In this document: one piece after another, positions 12,063 through 23,689 of the stretch
Layout: every line of letters starts with the position of its first letter
Numbering within the stretch: the first letter of the stretch is position 1
Source of the DNA: Aselliscus stoliczkanus
Taxonomy: Eukaryota > Chordata > Mammalia > Chiroptera > Hipposideridae
Reading direction: 5' to 3'
DNA length: 64,000 bases
NCBI GenBank assembly: GCA_033961575.1
Contig: CM066731.1
Coordinates: 59,115,501-59,179,500, forward strand
Notes under the pieces: model-generated
Database searches by the model: none
What the model was told of the DNA's origin: nothing
The model's input: only the letters and a program-made list of their open reading frames with translations
Translations under genes and position numbers: made by a program

Positions 12063-14439
12063 AATTCTCACACTTAGGCTAAATAAGAATAAAATGTACC
12101 TCCTCTTTACATCAATGTACATGTATACTGTAGAAATATTATAGACACTAATAATTGAGTACTTATTTAAAATGGAGTGATGCAATTTTCAACAAAGGAC
12201 AGTCCACACTGTGGACAGAAACAAGAAAATAAGTTTTTAGTTGGGAGTGGCAGAAACTCACAGGTATTCTAATCCCATGACTTGTCTCAGAATAATAGCT
12301 TCTTGGTCAGCCACACTACATTTATATGGGTATAAAAATGGGTTGTTTTTTTGTTCCAAGTTTCCAAACAGTGGACTGAATCACACTTTGATATGTTTCT
12401 CCTTTACCACACATACTGAGGAAATCTCAATAGGCTCCCAATGAAGAAGTTAAAAAGAAAAATGTTTTTGTGGTAAGGGAACAAGGTAGTTATTTTAAAG
12501 AGTTACAAAATAGGGTACATAAAGTTCTCAGTAATTTTGGGATGAAAATTTGTTTTCCACCCATTCTGTCACATAAATATACCTACACCACAGTATTATA
12601 ATATTCTAAGGAGGAGAAAATCATGCATTTCCTGTTAGAATAGTTTCATGTGCTCTCACGATATAATTTTCCACTTTTTTTGACGTCAAATAAAGGAAAA
12701 TAGATTTTTACTGGATTTTTCTGTTTTTACTGTTGGCCAAATAATGAATTTGACAAGCCCTGCGATTATCAACATAGTCTTTCTCCATCTTTCCGAGTTG
12801 GATCTGACAGATCGAAATGGACTATCCCTGATGAAGATTTGTTTCTTGATTCAGGTTAATGTTTTAGAAATGTTAACCCAGAGAGAAATAATATTCAGTA
12901 ATTTACAGAAACTTAAAAAAAATTTTTTTTAACCAATTGAAAATACTGAGAATAAATTAGAACCCCACCAAATCGGACATAGGGAAGGTTCCCAAAATTC
13001 CCAAATGATAACATCTAATCTATTAAGGTTTTACTTAGACTAATGTCTTTTTTAATATCAAGGCATATTGGACAGTTAATCCAGAGATGTACCTATGATA
13101 TTTAACATGAGTTTATCGTATGTTCAAATATTTAAACTCTAAATGTTAAAGTTCATGAGAGTAACTGCTCCTAACTGATTCCTTAATTGGGATAATACTT
13201 TCCATTTGTCAGCTATAAATCATGTTTTACCTTAAGCAGCAAACTCCATAGTTTATGATAGTCATTATGTAGGAGATGATGGAGTTTCACAAGTGTATGT
13301 AAAATTTAGATATTTTCATTCTCCCATGAGAACCTGCCTTAGTCAATATTTTTAGGGAAATGGATTTCTGAAGTAGAATGTTTAATTTAAAGTAATAAGT
13401 GATTAATTTCACAATAGATTGCAAATAGAACCCCATTTTATGAATTTGATCATGCATGGCTATTTGTCATTGAGGGTGTAAGCAGCCTCATTTATATAAT
13501 AGCTGAATAACAGAGAGCTAGCAATCAAGAACAGAAGACAGACACTAACATATATTCATCAGGAAGCCATTTATAGTCTTTTCACAGAGGAAATACAGTG
13601 ATTGGCCCCAGATCCCCTGTCTTAATTCAAACTTCTCTATGTAAATCAGTGTGTGAAGCTGAGTTCCTGCCAAGAAATATACATGTGAAATGTGCACATG
13701 CTTGTAGAAATCCAAGTGCATATGCCTAATTTGCAGATGCATATAATTGAATGAACTGAAGTCTACTAGTTCAAAGGAAAAGATGTTTACAATTAACTCT
13801 AAGATACCATCACATGGATTATTTTTTCTGAAATTGACATTACCAGTTGCTGTATAAATGTCCTGGGTAGAGATGATGATCAGGCCTTCAGCCTAAAAAA
13901 TATTCCATTCCCCCCCAGCATTAGGCATTCTTTACTTTGAACTGAGTTTGTGATTCTCACTGAAATGCAAACATCTCTAAAAGGATATCTATATATGATA
14001 CTAATCTCAGTAACATTTCACTATTTGTCTTTAATTAAAATATTTTAAATTCATTGAAGATAGGTAGGTTTTGGTGTGTCTGAGGGCAGAAGGAAAAGTG
14101 TGATATCTGTAGCTAAGATAATTCCTGGTTGGAGAGGTGTAGGTGGCAGGAAACAATTCAAAATATTCAGGAAGGGAAGAGAGGAAGAATGTCAACACAG
14201 AAAAATAAGATAGCACTGAATTCCAGTAACAAACCATATCCGACTCATATTCTTAGCTTTTCTCATGGTGAGCTTTGCCTACCAACATCAAGTATTCCAC
14301 CAAGTTGTAGACAAATTTGATATATGTAATCTCAATTTACAAATGCATTATCTAAAACTGATTTGCATGCTAGTAATTTAGAATCTAGAAAACATTTTTT
14401 CCAGAGATCAGGGCTTTAAATCATAAGATGTTGGTCCAG
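12063..14439. other. 2.4 kb, no gene or clear repeat recognised
   Basis: AT-rich DNA. 12,650-12,900 is repeat-free by eye and includes a few CpG-containing patches ('tttccgagttggatctgaca', 'cagatcgaaatggactatcc'). It could be conserved noncoding sequence, but nothing in it identifies a function. Short frames (62-68 codons) have no recognisable motif. Confidence 0.45.
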
Positions 14440-15020
14440 CCCTGAAATTCCCTTTAAACAATGTAGACACATAAAATTGCTATGTAACAAACCACCCCAA
14501 AATTTAATGAATAAGAATAACCTTTTTAATTATTTCTCACAGTTCTGTGTTGACTGGGTTTTCTGCTTCATGGGATGTTACATCGGACTGCATTTATCTG
14601 GGCGCTGCTTGGTGGGGGGAAAGAAGAATGCCCAAAATGGGCAGTCACATGGTTGGCAGTTCCTGCTGGCTCTTGGCTGGGAGTTCAGCTGGCTAACAAC
14701 CAAAGCACTTACACATGGCCTCTCATTAAACTTGGACTTCTTATAGCATGGCTGTTGGTTCCAAGGGGGAGTATTTCCAGAGCAAGAGTGCCAAGAGACA
14801 GAGAGAAGGAGCTGTGAGGCCATTAAATGTGACACCCAGATCTGGCGAGCATCACTTCAGCCATATTCTATCAGTCAAAGCAGTCAGAAAGCTCACTGAA
14901 ATTTGAAGCAGCAGAGAAATAAACTTTATCTGTTTGGAAAATGGTAAAGTCACATATCAAAAGAGGATAGGAGACTGAAGTCATTTGTGTGGCCATCTTT
15001 GGAAAATACAGCCTGTCACT
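14440..15020. mobile_element. Ancient interspersed repeat, family unresolved
   Basis: The segment runs from 'tgctatgtaacaaaccaccc' through 'ctcacagttctgtgttgact', 'ggcctctcattaaacttgga' and 'ccatattctatcagtcaaag' to 'gtggccatctttggaaaata'. I know this pattern from many mammalian genomes (LTR- or DNA-transposon-derived), but I cannot assign the family name safely. Three overlapping frames of 80-89 codons fall inside it and are not genes. Confidence 0.6.
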
Positions 15021-15188
15021 CCTATGTCTACCAATACAGCTAAGTGACTTTACCGTTGTATATGGACATAGCTGCGGGGCACTGTGCTAAGATCTAGAAC
15101 CAACCATAAGGCTTCACACAACTCTACTTACTCTCTCTAAATCTTAGTAACTTCTTCTAAAGCATGGGATATTATAACAACAATATAA
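15021..15188. other. Unique-looking sequence
   Basis: No feature that I can support. Confidence 0.35.
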
Positions 15189-15385
15189 AAACTGCTTATT
15201 AAGCTACTGCTATGTGCCAATTCTTTTGAAGTGATTTATGCTCATTTATTTAACACTAATGACAGTTCTATGTGGTAAATTATTTTACTTTTCCTATTTT
15301 AAGGATAGGAAATGGAAATAAAAAGGGATTAAAGAACTTCTCAAGGTTACATAACCAATAAGTGACAAAGCTGGGCTATTTCAGG
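15189..15385 (-). repeat. MIR SINE, antisense
   Basis: Antisense MIR order: 'actgctatgtgccaattctt', 'tatgctcatttatttaacac', 'cctattttaaggataggaaa', 'aacttctcaaggttacataa' and 'aagtgacaaagctgggc'. Confidence 0.8.
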
Positions 15386-15819
15386 GTTCTTAAAAGGATT
15401 AAATCAGGTAATATGTCATACCATCTTTATATGTATATAACTACTTAATTCATAATGTTGTTATAAAACTGAACACAATTTCATTATGAGATATTTCAGA
15501 CATGCAGAAGAGTTTGGGAAGCAATGTAACCCAGATACATAAAGAACTACCATACATGTTGTTTAGTAATTGTCTGATGTGTCAGGGACTCAGTAAGCTA
15601 TAGCTGTCATTGTTGTTATAAACCATCTCCTGTTTGTATAAAAATGATAGGCCTTAAAAAATCATGAAGTTTGAATGAATCATTTTGAAATTACATATGA
15701 AAATTCTCTCAGAATCTTAACACCTTTCTCCACCACATTCCATAATTATACAGATTACCCGTTTATACAATACATCACCAAGAACTCAGGGTTGTGGGAC
15801 CCTAGCTTTTCAGGCTTCC
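15386..15819. other. Old L1-like or unique sequence
   Basis: 15480-15560 ('cagacatgcagaagagttt', 'gtaacccagatacataaaga') faintly resembles an old L1 3' region. The rest is not recognised. A frame of 86 codons begins here but ends in the next SINE. Confidence 0.3.
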
Positions 15820-15905
15820 TCAGTGTTTGTCAAAGTGTGGCCAATGCCCTCTTGCTTAAGAATCACTTGTTGTGCTTGTTAAAAATACAGATTAAAATTT
15901 TAAAT
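15820..15905. mobile_element. MER5-type hAT fragment
   Basis: The MER5-like terminus 'cagtgtttgtcaaagtgtgg' is followed by 'aagaatcacttgttgtgct' and 'gttaaaaatacagatt'. It stops where the long SINE begins, so the SINE may have landed in or beside it. Confidence 0.55.
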
Positions 15906-15908
15906 GTA

Positions 15909-16350
15909 GGGCTGGCCGAGTGGTGCATTCGTTAAGAGTTGGCTTGGGCGGCCAGCTCTGAGCAACAGGGCTCTAGTTCGGATCCCACATACAGGGCCAA
16001 TCATGCTGCACCCTCTACAGCTAAAATAGTGAACAACAGCTCCACCTGGAACTGGGCTGCTGAGAGGCATCAGCAACAGTGTAGGCTACAGTGGGGCTGC
16101 AGTGGGGCTGCCATGAGCTACCGTGAGCCAACCTTGAGCCACCGTGAGCCACCATGAGCAACCATCCAATGGCCGGTGAGTGACTGCCTCAGCCAGGAAG
16201 GGTGCAATGATGATACCAACATGGGCCAGTGAAGCAATGTCCTCCATAACGAGACTGAAGAACAAAAGGACAGCAACTTGTCTGTTCCCCTACCAATTCC
16301 CCAATGCTGTTCTCCTCCCCCAATTCCCCAATAAAATCTTTTTAAAAAAA
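15909..16350 (+). mobile_element. Long composite SINE (type A long form)
   Basis: The head 'gggctggccgagtggtgc', an A box and a B box 'agttcggatccc' are followed by 'ccctctacagctaaaa'. In the short forms the A tail begins at this point. Next comes a tandem block of about seven 10-11-bp units (16086-16158, consensus near 'ccaccgtgag'). A unique 3' domain then runs through 'gactgaagaacaaaagg', 'cagcaacttgtctgttcccc' and ends with 'ccccaataaaatctttt'. The tail carries an AATAAA signal. I could not find a clear target duplication. Frames of 70-100 codons here are not genes. Confidence 0.88.
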
Positions 16351-16469
16351 TACACTTATTTATACAATAAAGATTCAGGTTCACAGAATTGAGTTGATTG
16401 TAATCCTCAGTCCACAGCACTTGTCCTTTACAAGGTCTCTTTTGTTTTATACTGATTTTTCCTCTTCAT

Positions 16470-17640
16470 CTCCATTCTCATTTCTAATCCCAATCCCCAC
16501 ATACACGGTGACGCTAGTATACTTAATATAGTCCTGCTAATCCACGTTCTGGGTGGTCATTAAGTATATGTATATCCTTGACAAATGCATAACATTGTTT
16601 TGTGGGTTGTTTATTAGAGTTTTCATAAATGGTATTGTGCTATAAATCTCATTGGAGTTCTTTTTACTCTACTAGTCACTTTTAATTAGTGACTGCTGCA
16701 AAGTGCTCTGTCCTATTCAGAATCACAGTTTGTTCTTCATGGACTCCACCGGGGATGGAAATCTGGATTGCCTCCAACTCTTGTAATCACATCCTTTGTT
16801 CTCTTATGGAGCTGTGAGAGTTTCTCTCGACTACATGTCCAGGAATGAAATTGCTGTGTTATAGGGTACACACATACTTCATTTCATTAAGTGCGATCAG
16901 ATTTGTTTCCAGAAATCTTGCTCTATTTCAACATTTCTTCAGATGTGCTTGAAGGCTTTTGTTTCCTTATATATTTCTCTATAGTAGATATATTGTAAAT
17001 CTTTCTTTTTTTTTTTTTTTTTTTTTGCCATTCTAGTGGGGTTAAAAAGGTATCTTGTTAGTTGAACTACATTTATCTGATTACTAGTGAGGCGGCATAT
17101 GTGGTCATGTTCTTTATCCAGTATTCTTTGGAGTATTTTGTCTTTTTCTTGCTGTTTTGCAGGAAGTTGTTGTATATTCTAGCTTTTAAATCACGGCCAG
17201 TTTTAGAGATTGTTCATGTCACATTTAGACCTACTATTCAACTGGAGTAATATGTGATGGGAGATTGAAATCTAACTTTCTCCATACTGTGAACTAATTA
17301 TTCCATATCCTTTACTGAATCATTTCTCATTTCCAAAACTTATATAATACCATCTCTGTCAAGTTGTTATATATACAAAGAACCTGATTCTGAGCTCTCT
17401 ATTCCATTCAATGTGCCTATTTGATAGTTGCTTCCAGGACCACAGCGTTTCAAGTATGATAGTTTTGTAGCAAGCTTATAGTTGGTAGGAAAAGTCCCCT
17501 TCTTTACTTTTTCCTCCCACATTGCTTTGGACCTTCATTCATTTTAGAATCAGTTTGCAAGTTTCATAAACAAACATACAAATTGTGCTGGGATTTGTTT
17601 GTATTGCACATATACACTGATTTGAGGAAAATACACAGTT
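16470..17640 (-). mobile_element. L1 segment, antisense (3' UTR into ORF2)
   Basis: This reads as antisense L1: 'aggaatgaaattgctgtgtt', 'gccattctagtggggttaaa', 'tctgattactagtgaggcgg', and further along 'tgcctatttgatagttgctt' and 'tgtgctgggatttgtttgta'. It is heavily diverged. The T-run at 17008-17026 lies inside it. No frame is intact. Confidence 0.7.
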
Positions 17641-18049
17641 ATATTTTTTATTAGAGGTTCTTTTCTTAATTTAATAGAGGTATTACATATTTTTTAGGCT
17701 TATTCAGACAATTCCAAAAACTATAAATGTCTTAGGAAAGAAAATGTATTGAGCTGGTTATACAATGACCTGGATAAGATAGGCCTTTGATAAGAAAAAG
17801 AGAAAATGCATTAGATTTTTAAATTTTTTGCCAAAACTTGGTACACAAATATTATTTTTATATATCATTATTTTAGATGCCATCAAAAAATAAAAATGAT
17901 ACATTTTTATAACACAAAATTCTATACCATTTTGTATTTACTTTTTATACTGTTAATTTTTTAAAAATTGTGTAATGCCATATATACTGCTTTTTTACTT
18001 GTAATGTGAACATTTTCACTTTATTGACTTTTTAAAAAATATGGTTTAA
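17641..18049. other. Very AT-rich sequence
   Basis: Long A and T runs and no recognisable element. It may be decayed L1. Confidence 0.4.
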
Positions 18050-18350
18050 AGTATAACCATTTTCTTTTTACTATTACAATTTATTGCATATAATATATGT
18101 AATGTACAGAACATCGAACAAATCATTATTCTACTGTTCGATAATGTTCATGAAGTGAAAACATTGGTATAACCAGCAGCCAGAGTAAGAAACACAGACA
18201 ACAAAAGCATGATTTTGAATATTTAGATTGTTTCCAATTTCCCAACACATAAAACTTTATTTACAATTCTGATTTTATTTCCTTTGGAAAGATTCCTGGA
18301 AATTGAGTTAGTAGTTAAATAATATGAGAATTTTTAATGTTCCCTATACA
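18050..18350 (-). mobile_element. Old L1-like fragment, antisense
   Basis: Segments such as 'aaccagcagccagagtaaga', 'tagattgtttccaatttccc' and 'ggaaagattcctggaaattg' look like a decayed antisense L1 3' region. Weak support. Confidence 0.35.
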
Positions 18351-18600
18351 TATTGCTAAATGCCTTTTGGGACAAATTGAATCATTTCAGAGATCCAATA
18401 AAGGAGCCCATAGAAGAGCATCTGTGCCCATGTTGAGTAATATTGCTTTGTTAATATTTTCCAATTTGATTGGTAAAAAAATATTATAGTTTCAATTTTT
18501 ATTACTAAAAAAGATTGTACTTTTTGGCATCTATTACCCTGCAAATTACCTCTCATCTAGTCCTTGTTTTTAATCCCTGCTTGAGTGTTACTGATTTTTA

Positions 18601-19058
18601 TTTTATTTTATTTTATTTTTTTTTTAAGATTTTATTGGGGAATTGGCAGAGGGGAACAGCGTTGGGGAATCAGGGAAGGGGAACAGACAAGTTGCTGTCT
18701 TTTTGTTCTTCAGTTTAGTTGCGGAGGATGTTGCTTCACTGTTGGTATCGTCATTGCGCTCTTCCCGAATGAGGCAGATCGGTCGCTGGCCTCTGGATGT
18801 CGCTCACCGCGGCTATTGGCAGCTCACTCTTGGCTGCCAGCCGCTCACGCTGGCTGCGGGCCACTCACTGTAGCCTATGTCAGCCCACTGCAGCAGGGGC
18901 TGCAGCCCACACCATCACAGGGGCTCGCACAGCCCAGCTCCAGGTGGAGCTGTTGTTAGCTGTAGAGGGCAGTGTCCCTGGCCCTCATGTGGGATCCGAA
19001 CCGGGGCCGCTGGCATCCCAAAACCAGCGCTTAACCAATGCGCCACTCGGCCGGCCCA
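18601..19058 (-). mobile_element. Long composite SINE (type A long form), antisense
   Basis: Read on the minus strand: head 'gggccggccgagtggcgc', A and B boxes, 'ccctctacagctaacaac', GC-rich middle, a tandem block with a roughly 20-bp unit (plus strand about 18800-18872), then 'aactgaagaacaaaaagaca' and the tail '...ccccaataaaatctt'. The poly(T) side is a TTTTA-rich tail. A perfect 17-bp target duplication 'agtgttactgattttta' flanks it (18584-18600 and 19059-19075). Frames of 66-124 codons are by-products of its GC-rich interior. Confidence 0.95.
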
Positions 19059-19075
19059 AGTGTTACTGATTTTTA

Positions 19076-19859
19076 AAATTGAATTTAAATATAGTTTATA
19101 TTTTAAGGATATTAGCCTTCAGAAATATTTGTTACAAATAATTTTCTATTTCTGACTGTTGCTTTTCTACCTCTAGATGTTTTAAATTTAGTTTTAATTT
19201 TTTCAAAGACATACACGCAAATAATTTAGGGGTAAGTAGTTCTAGAAAGCTTAGTCATTCTACCTACCAATTATCTATCTATCATCTATCTATCTACCTT
19301 CTATCTATTTCTGTTTATATCTCAGTCTCCTACCCCAATTATCTCTTTTCTAACAGGGATTAACATTTTGTTTAGCTCCTCCTTCTAGCATTCATATGCA
19401 TATCTCTAAATAGCATACTTATATTTCTATTTCTTGATTTTTTAAATTATAGCCATTACCTTTTGGCTCCCTATTATGGCAGATGAAGATTTGACCCACT
19501 TTTACTTCCCTATCCACTCTCTGTAAACATGCTACCCATTTGCCCAATACCAATACAATAATAGTATTTCTTAAGTCAATGGTCAGTGTTTACAACATCA
19601 GGACTAGTCAATGGTATTCATAACCATGTATACATTCTATGATTACTTATACTCTTCATTATAACTTTTTGTTTTTCTTGGAGTTCATAAATTCTTGCTT
19701 TTTTTGTTTAATTAGTTTTCTAAATTTTTATGTCTAACTCTTCCCCAAACTGTCTTTAAATTGTGTTAATTTCTTTCTAATAGGTTAAAAAAAAAAGAGA
19801 GAAGTATTCTGTCAATTTAATCTGCCAAGACATATTTCTCCTAGAGCCTCTGAAAATTG
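19076..19859. repeat. AT-rich sequence with a (TATC)n simple repeat
   Basis: 19271-19312 is an imperfect TATC/TCTA run. The remainder shows no recognisable gene; it may include decayed LINE sequence. Confidence 0.6.
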
Positions 19860-21960
19860 CAGTCTCTACATGTAGTTCCCTGGCCTGCTGTGCAGACACC
19901 ATCCTCATAGGTCTTTCTTTCACCTTATTTATATGTTGAACCCTGGTTATCTGGATTCTATGTTTTATCCTTTCTTTGTTTAATCCATTGTTTGATTGCA
20001 AAGGGACTTAAATTGGTGTATGTCCGAGATTATCTTCATTCTTCCCTCTTACTTTATTGCTAGTCTGGCTATATGAAGAATTTCAGTACTCAGTGGTAAA
20101 ATATTGTCACACACACTTATTATATTTCTGGACTCAACTCACAGAATTCTGGCTACCAGGTTATACCCTCCAGGTAGGAGGTTAGAAAACCCTTTTCTAT
20201 GGAATCTTGATCAGCTCAAGAGGAAAACTAATGATACTGATATCCTGAGCTCCTAATAAAGTAGACGAAACTTCCCAGAAAATAATCCTGTAATTGACAA
20301 ATTCTAGTCTAGAATTTTCCTTAGGAGCTGGAAAGCATTGTTCTATTTTCTACTAGCTACAAAAGTTACTGTTCAGAGCTTGTTTTCATTCCAATTTTTA
20401 TCATTTGAACGTAAAATACGATTTTTTTTTTCTTCCTGGAACCTTTTAAGATTTTCTCTTAGTCTCCAGTGTTGCTGAAATTTCATGATGTTGTACCTTG
20501 GTATATATTTCCATACTTATCCATTTGTAATGAGCACTCAATGTACTTTTGCAAGATGGAAACTCTTATCCTTCAGTAGGAAAAATGTCTTGAAATATTT
20601 TTATTTACTGTTCTCCTTTCTATTTTTCTCTATTCTTCCTTTCTTTTTTTTTTCTTTTTTTTTTCAGCTGAGCCATCCTGCCACCTGTTGGCAGCTCAAC
20701 GGCAACTCAGCTGGGGCTGTCATCGAACCGCCATTGCTCAGAGCTCAGCTCACATTCTTGAGCAAGCTCTTAACCAACTGAGCCACTCTGCCAGCCCCTC
20801 TATTTTTTCTTTCTATTCCTCTTTTCAATACCTATTAATCAGATATCAAGCCTCCTAATTTTTTGATTTTCTTATCTTTTCCTCTTTTTTTTTTTCTATC
20901 TTTTTATCTTTTTCTCTACATTTTGGAAGATCCCTGCATCTTTAACTTTCTTCTTTTTAAATTAATTTTTTTTTGCTATTATATTTATAATTTCTTTTTG
21001 GTTTTTAGGATAATCCCCTTTTTAATGTAGAATTTTAAAATACAATCCCATCAATGGTCCTTGGATGCCATATGTCTTTTATCCTTCTGGGAAATTTTTT
21101 TAGTTTCTATGTCTTTGTATCATCATTGTTTCTGAGTAGCTTTTTTTCTTTTTATAGTTTATATTAGCATTTTCTCTAGATGTCTACTTTTCCTTGGTTG
21201 TCTGTTAATGTAAGAGGGAGACTAAATCACTGAAGACAGTCTTTCTGTGCATAGGGGTGTCAACTGCAGGCCTCACTACAGGGTAATACCCTGAGCACTT
21301 TCTTTTGCTGTTGATGTTGTTTTGTTGGGAACCCATGATGTAAGTATTTTAGGTTTCTTTGGGCTGTTCAGAATTCCACAGAAAAGAATCTCCTAGCCTC
21401 CTGCCTATAAGCTATAAATCAGGCTGTCAAAATTTTGTGAGCTGAGTGTAAACAAGGGGCAGTAGAGATTTCTTAGTATCATATATATACATATATATTC
21501 ACCTTCCTTAATCTGCCTGCTTTTAGCATAATAATCCTGCCTAAAATTGTACCTGGTGTTCTCCACTCTAGAAAACATCAGTTTTGTTCACTTCATAGAA
21601 AATGCCTCTTGGTTTCTGCCAGGTGGAGAAGGAGGAGTTCTCCTGCTCTTTTTCTCATAGCATGATTAGAGTTGGGGGTAACTGCTCTTTCATCCCCTCC
21701 TTCTCTTGTCAACACCAACCTCACCCCCTCTTCCAGAGGTACCTATTTTCACCAATTTCTGAGCTTTCTGGGGTTTATGGTACAGATAAGTTGACTCCCA
21801 GCTTTCTCTGCTACTAAGTTAGAATTTTACTTCCTCAATTTGCTAAATCAGATATCAGTAATCTTTTTACTCAACAGCTTCCAAATTATTTTGCTGTCAT
21901 CTTCACTCCTCTTTCCTTTATCCTTGTGAGTTTGTTTGTTTTTTTTTCCTTTATATAAAG
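19860..21960 (-). mobile_element. Probable old L1 5' region, antisense, with nested SINE
   Basis: Several stretches match a block I know from ancient mammalian LINEs read backwards: 'ggaaagcattgttctatttt', 'aaatttcatgatgttgtacc', 'gcaagatggaaactcttatc', 'tggttgtctgttaatgtaag' and 'ctacagggtaataccctgag'. Identity is low and the extent is approximate. A type B SINE (20641-20797) sits within it. Confidence 0.45.
20641..20797 (-). mobile_element. tRNA-derived SINE type B, antisense
   Basis: On the minus strand this reads 'ggctggcagagtggctcagt', 'tggttaagagcttgctcaag', 'ctctgagcaatggcggttcg', then 'gagttgccgttgagctgcca' and a short 3' part 'gtggcaggatggctcagctg' before the A tail. It is the same family as the copies at 44557 and 63005. 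Confidence 0.9.
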
Positions 21961-22130
21961 TGGCACTTATTATTCTTTTCCTTGACAATTCTTTTATTTG
22001 TTTTCATGTTTATAAGTCTTTCCATATTCCTAAATCAATTACATCTTCATTCATGTTTTCTTCTGTATTTTATGATTTCATTTATATTCAATTTACAATT
22101 CACCTGGATTTACTTGTATGTACTTTTGTT

Positions 22131-22553
22131 GTTGTTGTTGTTGTTTTTAAGATTTCATTGAGGAACTGGGGGAGGGGAACAGAGAAGTTGCTGTCCTTTT
22201 ATTCTTCAGTCTAGTTGTGGAGGACGTTGCTTCACTGGCCCATGTTTGTATCATCATTGCACTCTTCTCGGGTGCGGCAGATAGGTTGTTGGCCTCTGGA
22301 CAGCTGCTCATGGTGGCTCTTGGCAGCTCACACCGGCTGCCGGCCACTCACACTGGCTGCTGGCCACTCACTGTAGCTTATGGCAGCGCACTGCAGCAGG
22401 GGCTGCAGCTATGCCATCCTGGGGGACTCACAGCAGCCCAGCTCCAGGTGGAGCTATGCTCACCATCTTAGCTGTACAGGGCAGTGTCACTGGCCCTCAT
22501 ATGTGGGATCTGAACTGGGCCAGCTCTTAATCAATGTGCCACTCGGCCGGCCC
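22131..22553 (-). mobile_element. Long composite SINE (type A long form), antisense
   Basis: On the minus strand: head 'gggccggccgagtggcac', A box, partial B-box region, 'ccctgtacagctaagatg', GC-rich middle, four units of a roughly 20-bp tandem repeat (plus strand about 22301-22378, ending ...ctacagtgagtggccagcag), then 'agactgaagaataaaaggac'. The tail ends 'ctcaatgaaatctt'. The junctions share the imperfect duplication 'tgtactt(t/g)' at 22119 and 22554. The B-box region has lost bases relative to the other long copies. Confidence 0.9.
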
Positions 22554-22661
22554 TGTACTTGTTTTTTCAAATATGTTAGCCAATTTTCCCTTGCCATTTA
22601 TTGAATAAAGTCATGACTTTGCCATTGATTTTGCTTTATTATTACTCACTTCCTATAATAT

Positions 22662-22710
22662 CATATCATATGGATGTATTGGCTTTTCATATCATATGGA
22701 TGTATTGGCT
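22662..22710. repeat. 23-bp perfect direct repeat
   Basis: 'catatcatatggatgtattg'+'gct' occurs at 22662-22684 and again at 22688-22710, separated by 'ttt' (period 26). It lies at the edge of the antisense L1. Confidence 0.95.
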
Positions 22711-22735
22711 CACTGTCAAGGATTACCACATCACA

Positions 22736-23195
22736 GAAAGATCTGAAGGTTATCTTTAAAAAAAACAAAATTTTATGATTATTTTTCCTGGGAAATGTGG
22801 ACGATAATCAGGTGTCATGTTTAAATTCTGTTTTTTAGAATGTAAAAGTAACCTTTTACTTTGTAATCTAGCTAGGAACTAATTATATTTTTCAAATGCT
22901 GTTTTCAAATTTAAATTAAATGAACACATTTGCAGCTATATCTTTGAGTGGGAGAACAGCGAGTTCAAAATAATCAAAAGACACTTTGCTGCTTAATTCT
23001 CTTCAATTTTATTTAACCTGCATTGGTACATTTTCATTTAGTTAATTCAGGTCCACCAGTTTTAATTCCACCGGCAGTTTTTGTTTAATTTCTTTCTGTT
23101 TTAACCCTGAGTCAAATCTTTTTCTTCTCTGTGGCAGAATATACCTGCAGTGATGGCATTTATGTTAAAAGCTTAGGGAAAGATGAAGTTGGATG
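22736..23195. other. AT-rich sequence, nothing recognised
   Basis: No feature that I can support. Confidence 0.4.
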
Positions 23196-23689
23196 GTGGT
23201 ATGGACTAAATTATATCCTTACAAAATCCATATATTGAAGTCCTAACCCCCTATCTGAATATGTTTGAGAATAAGGTTTTTAAGGAGCTGAATAAAGGTA
23301 AATGAGGTCCTAAGGCTGGGGCCCTGATCCAATAAGACTGATATCCTTATAAAAAGAGGAGACACCGGGCCAGCCGAGTGGCGTGGTGGTTAAGCGCTGG
23401 CTTGGGAAGCCAGCAGCCCCGGTTCGGTCCCACATGTGAGGGCTAGTGACACTGCCCTCAAAAAAAAAAAAAAAAAAAGAAGAGTCACCAAGGATGACTA
23501 CCCACAAAGAAAAGGCCATGTGGAGACATGGTGAGAAGGCAGTTGTTACCTGCCAGCCAAAGAGAGAAACCCAACCTACCAGGGCCTTTATCTTGAACTC
23601 TAGGCTCCAGAACTGTGAGAAAATACATGTTTGTTGTATAAGCCACCCAGCGTGTGGCATTTTGTTATGACAGCCTCAGCTAATACAGG
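23196..23689 (+). mobile_element. MLT1-class solo LTR, split by a SINE
   Basis: The order is typical of MLT1 (ERVL-MaLR) LTRs: 'ggtatggactaaattatatc', 'tattgaagtcctaacccc', 'taaggctggggccctgatcc', 'tgatatccttataaaaagag', then after the SINE 'aaagaaaaggccatgtggag', 'aggctccagaactgtgagaa', 'ataagccacccagcgtgtgg' and 'cagctaatacagg'. No internal retroviral sequence flanks it. Confidence 0.9.
23367..23476 (+). mobile_element. Short SINE (type A) inside the MLT1 LTR
   Basis: 'gggccagccgagtggcgtgg', the anticodon-like hairpin, B box 'ggttcggtccc', 'ctgccctc' and an A tail. The flanks 'aagaggagacacc' (23354-23366) and 'aagaagagtcacc' (23477-23489) form a 13-bp target duplication with two mismatches. 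Confidence 0.95.

Larger units (their letters stand above)
22000..22735 (-). mobile_element. L1 fragment, antisense, split by a long SINE
   Basis: 'aatttacaattcacctggat' before the SINE and 'tagccaattttcccttgcca', 'tttattgaataaagtcatga' and 'ctttgccattgattttgc' after it correspond to antisense L1 ('...cccagcaccatttattgaa...'). The SINE interrupts it. Confidence 0.65.

Noticed and set aside
18585..18959. 124-codon frame rich in Ala, Gly and Ser
   Set aside because: It lies within a GC-rich long SINE, antisense to the element.
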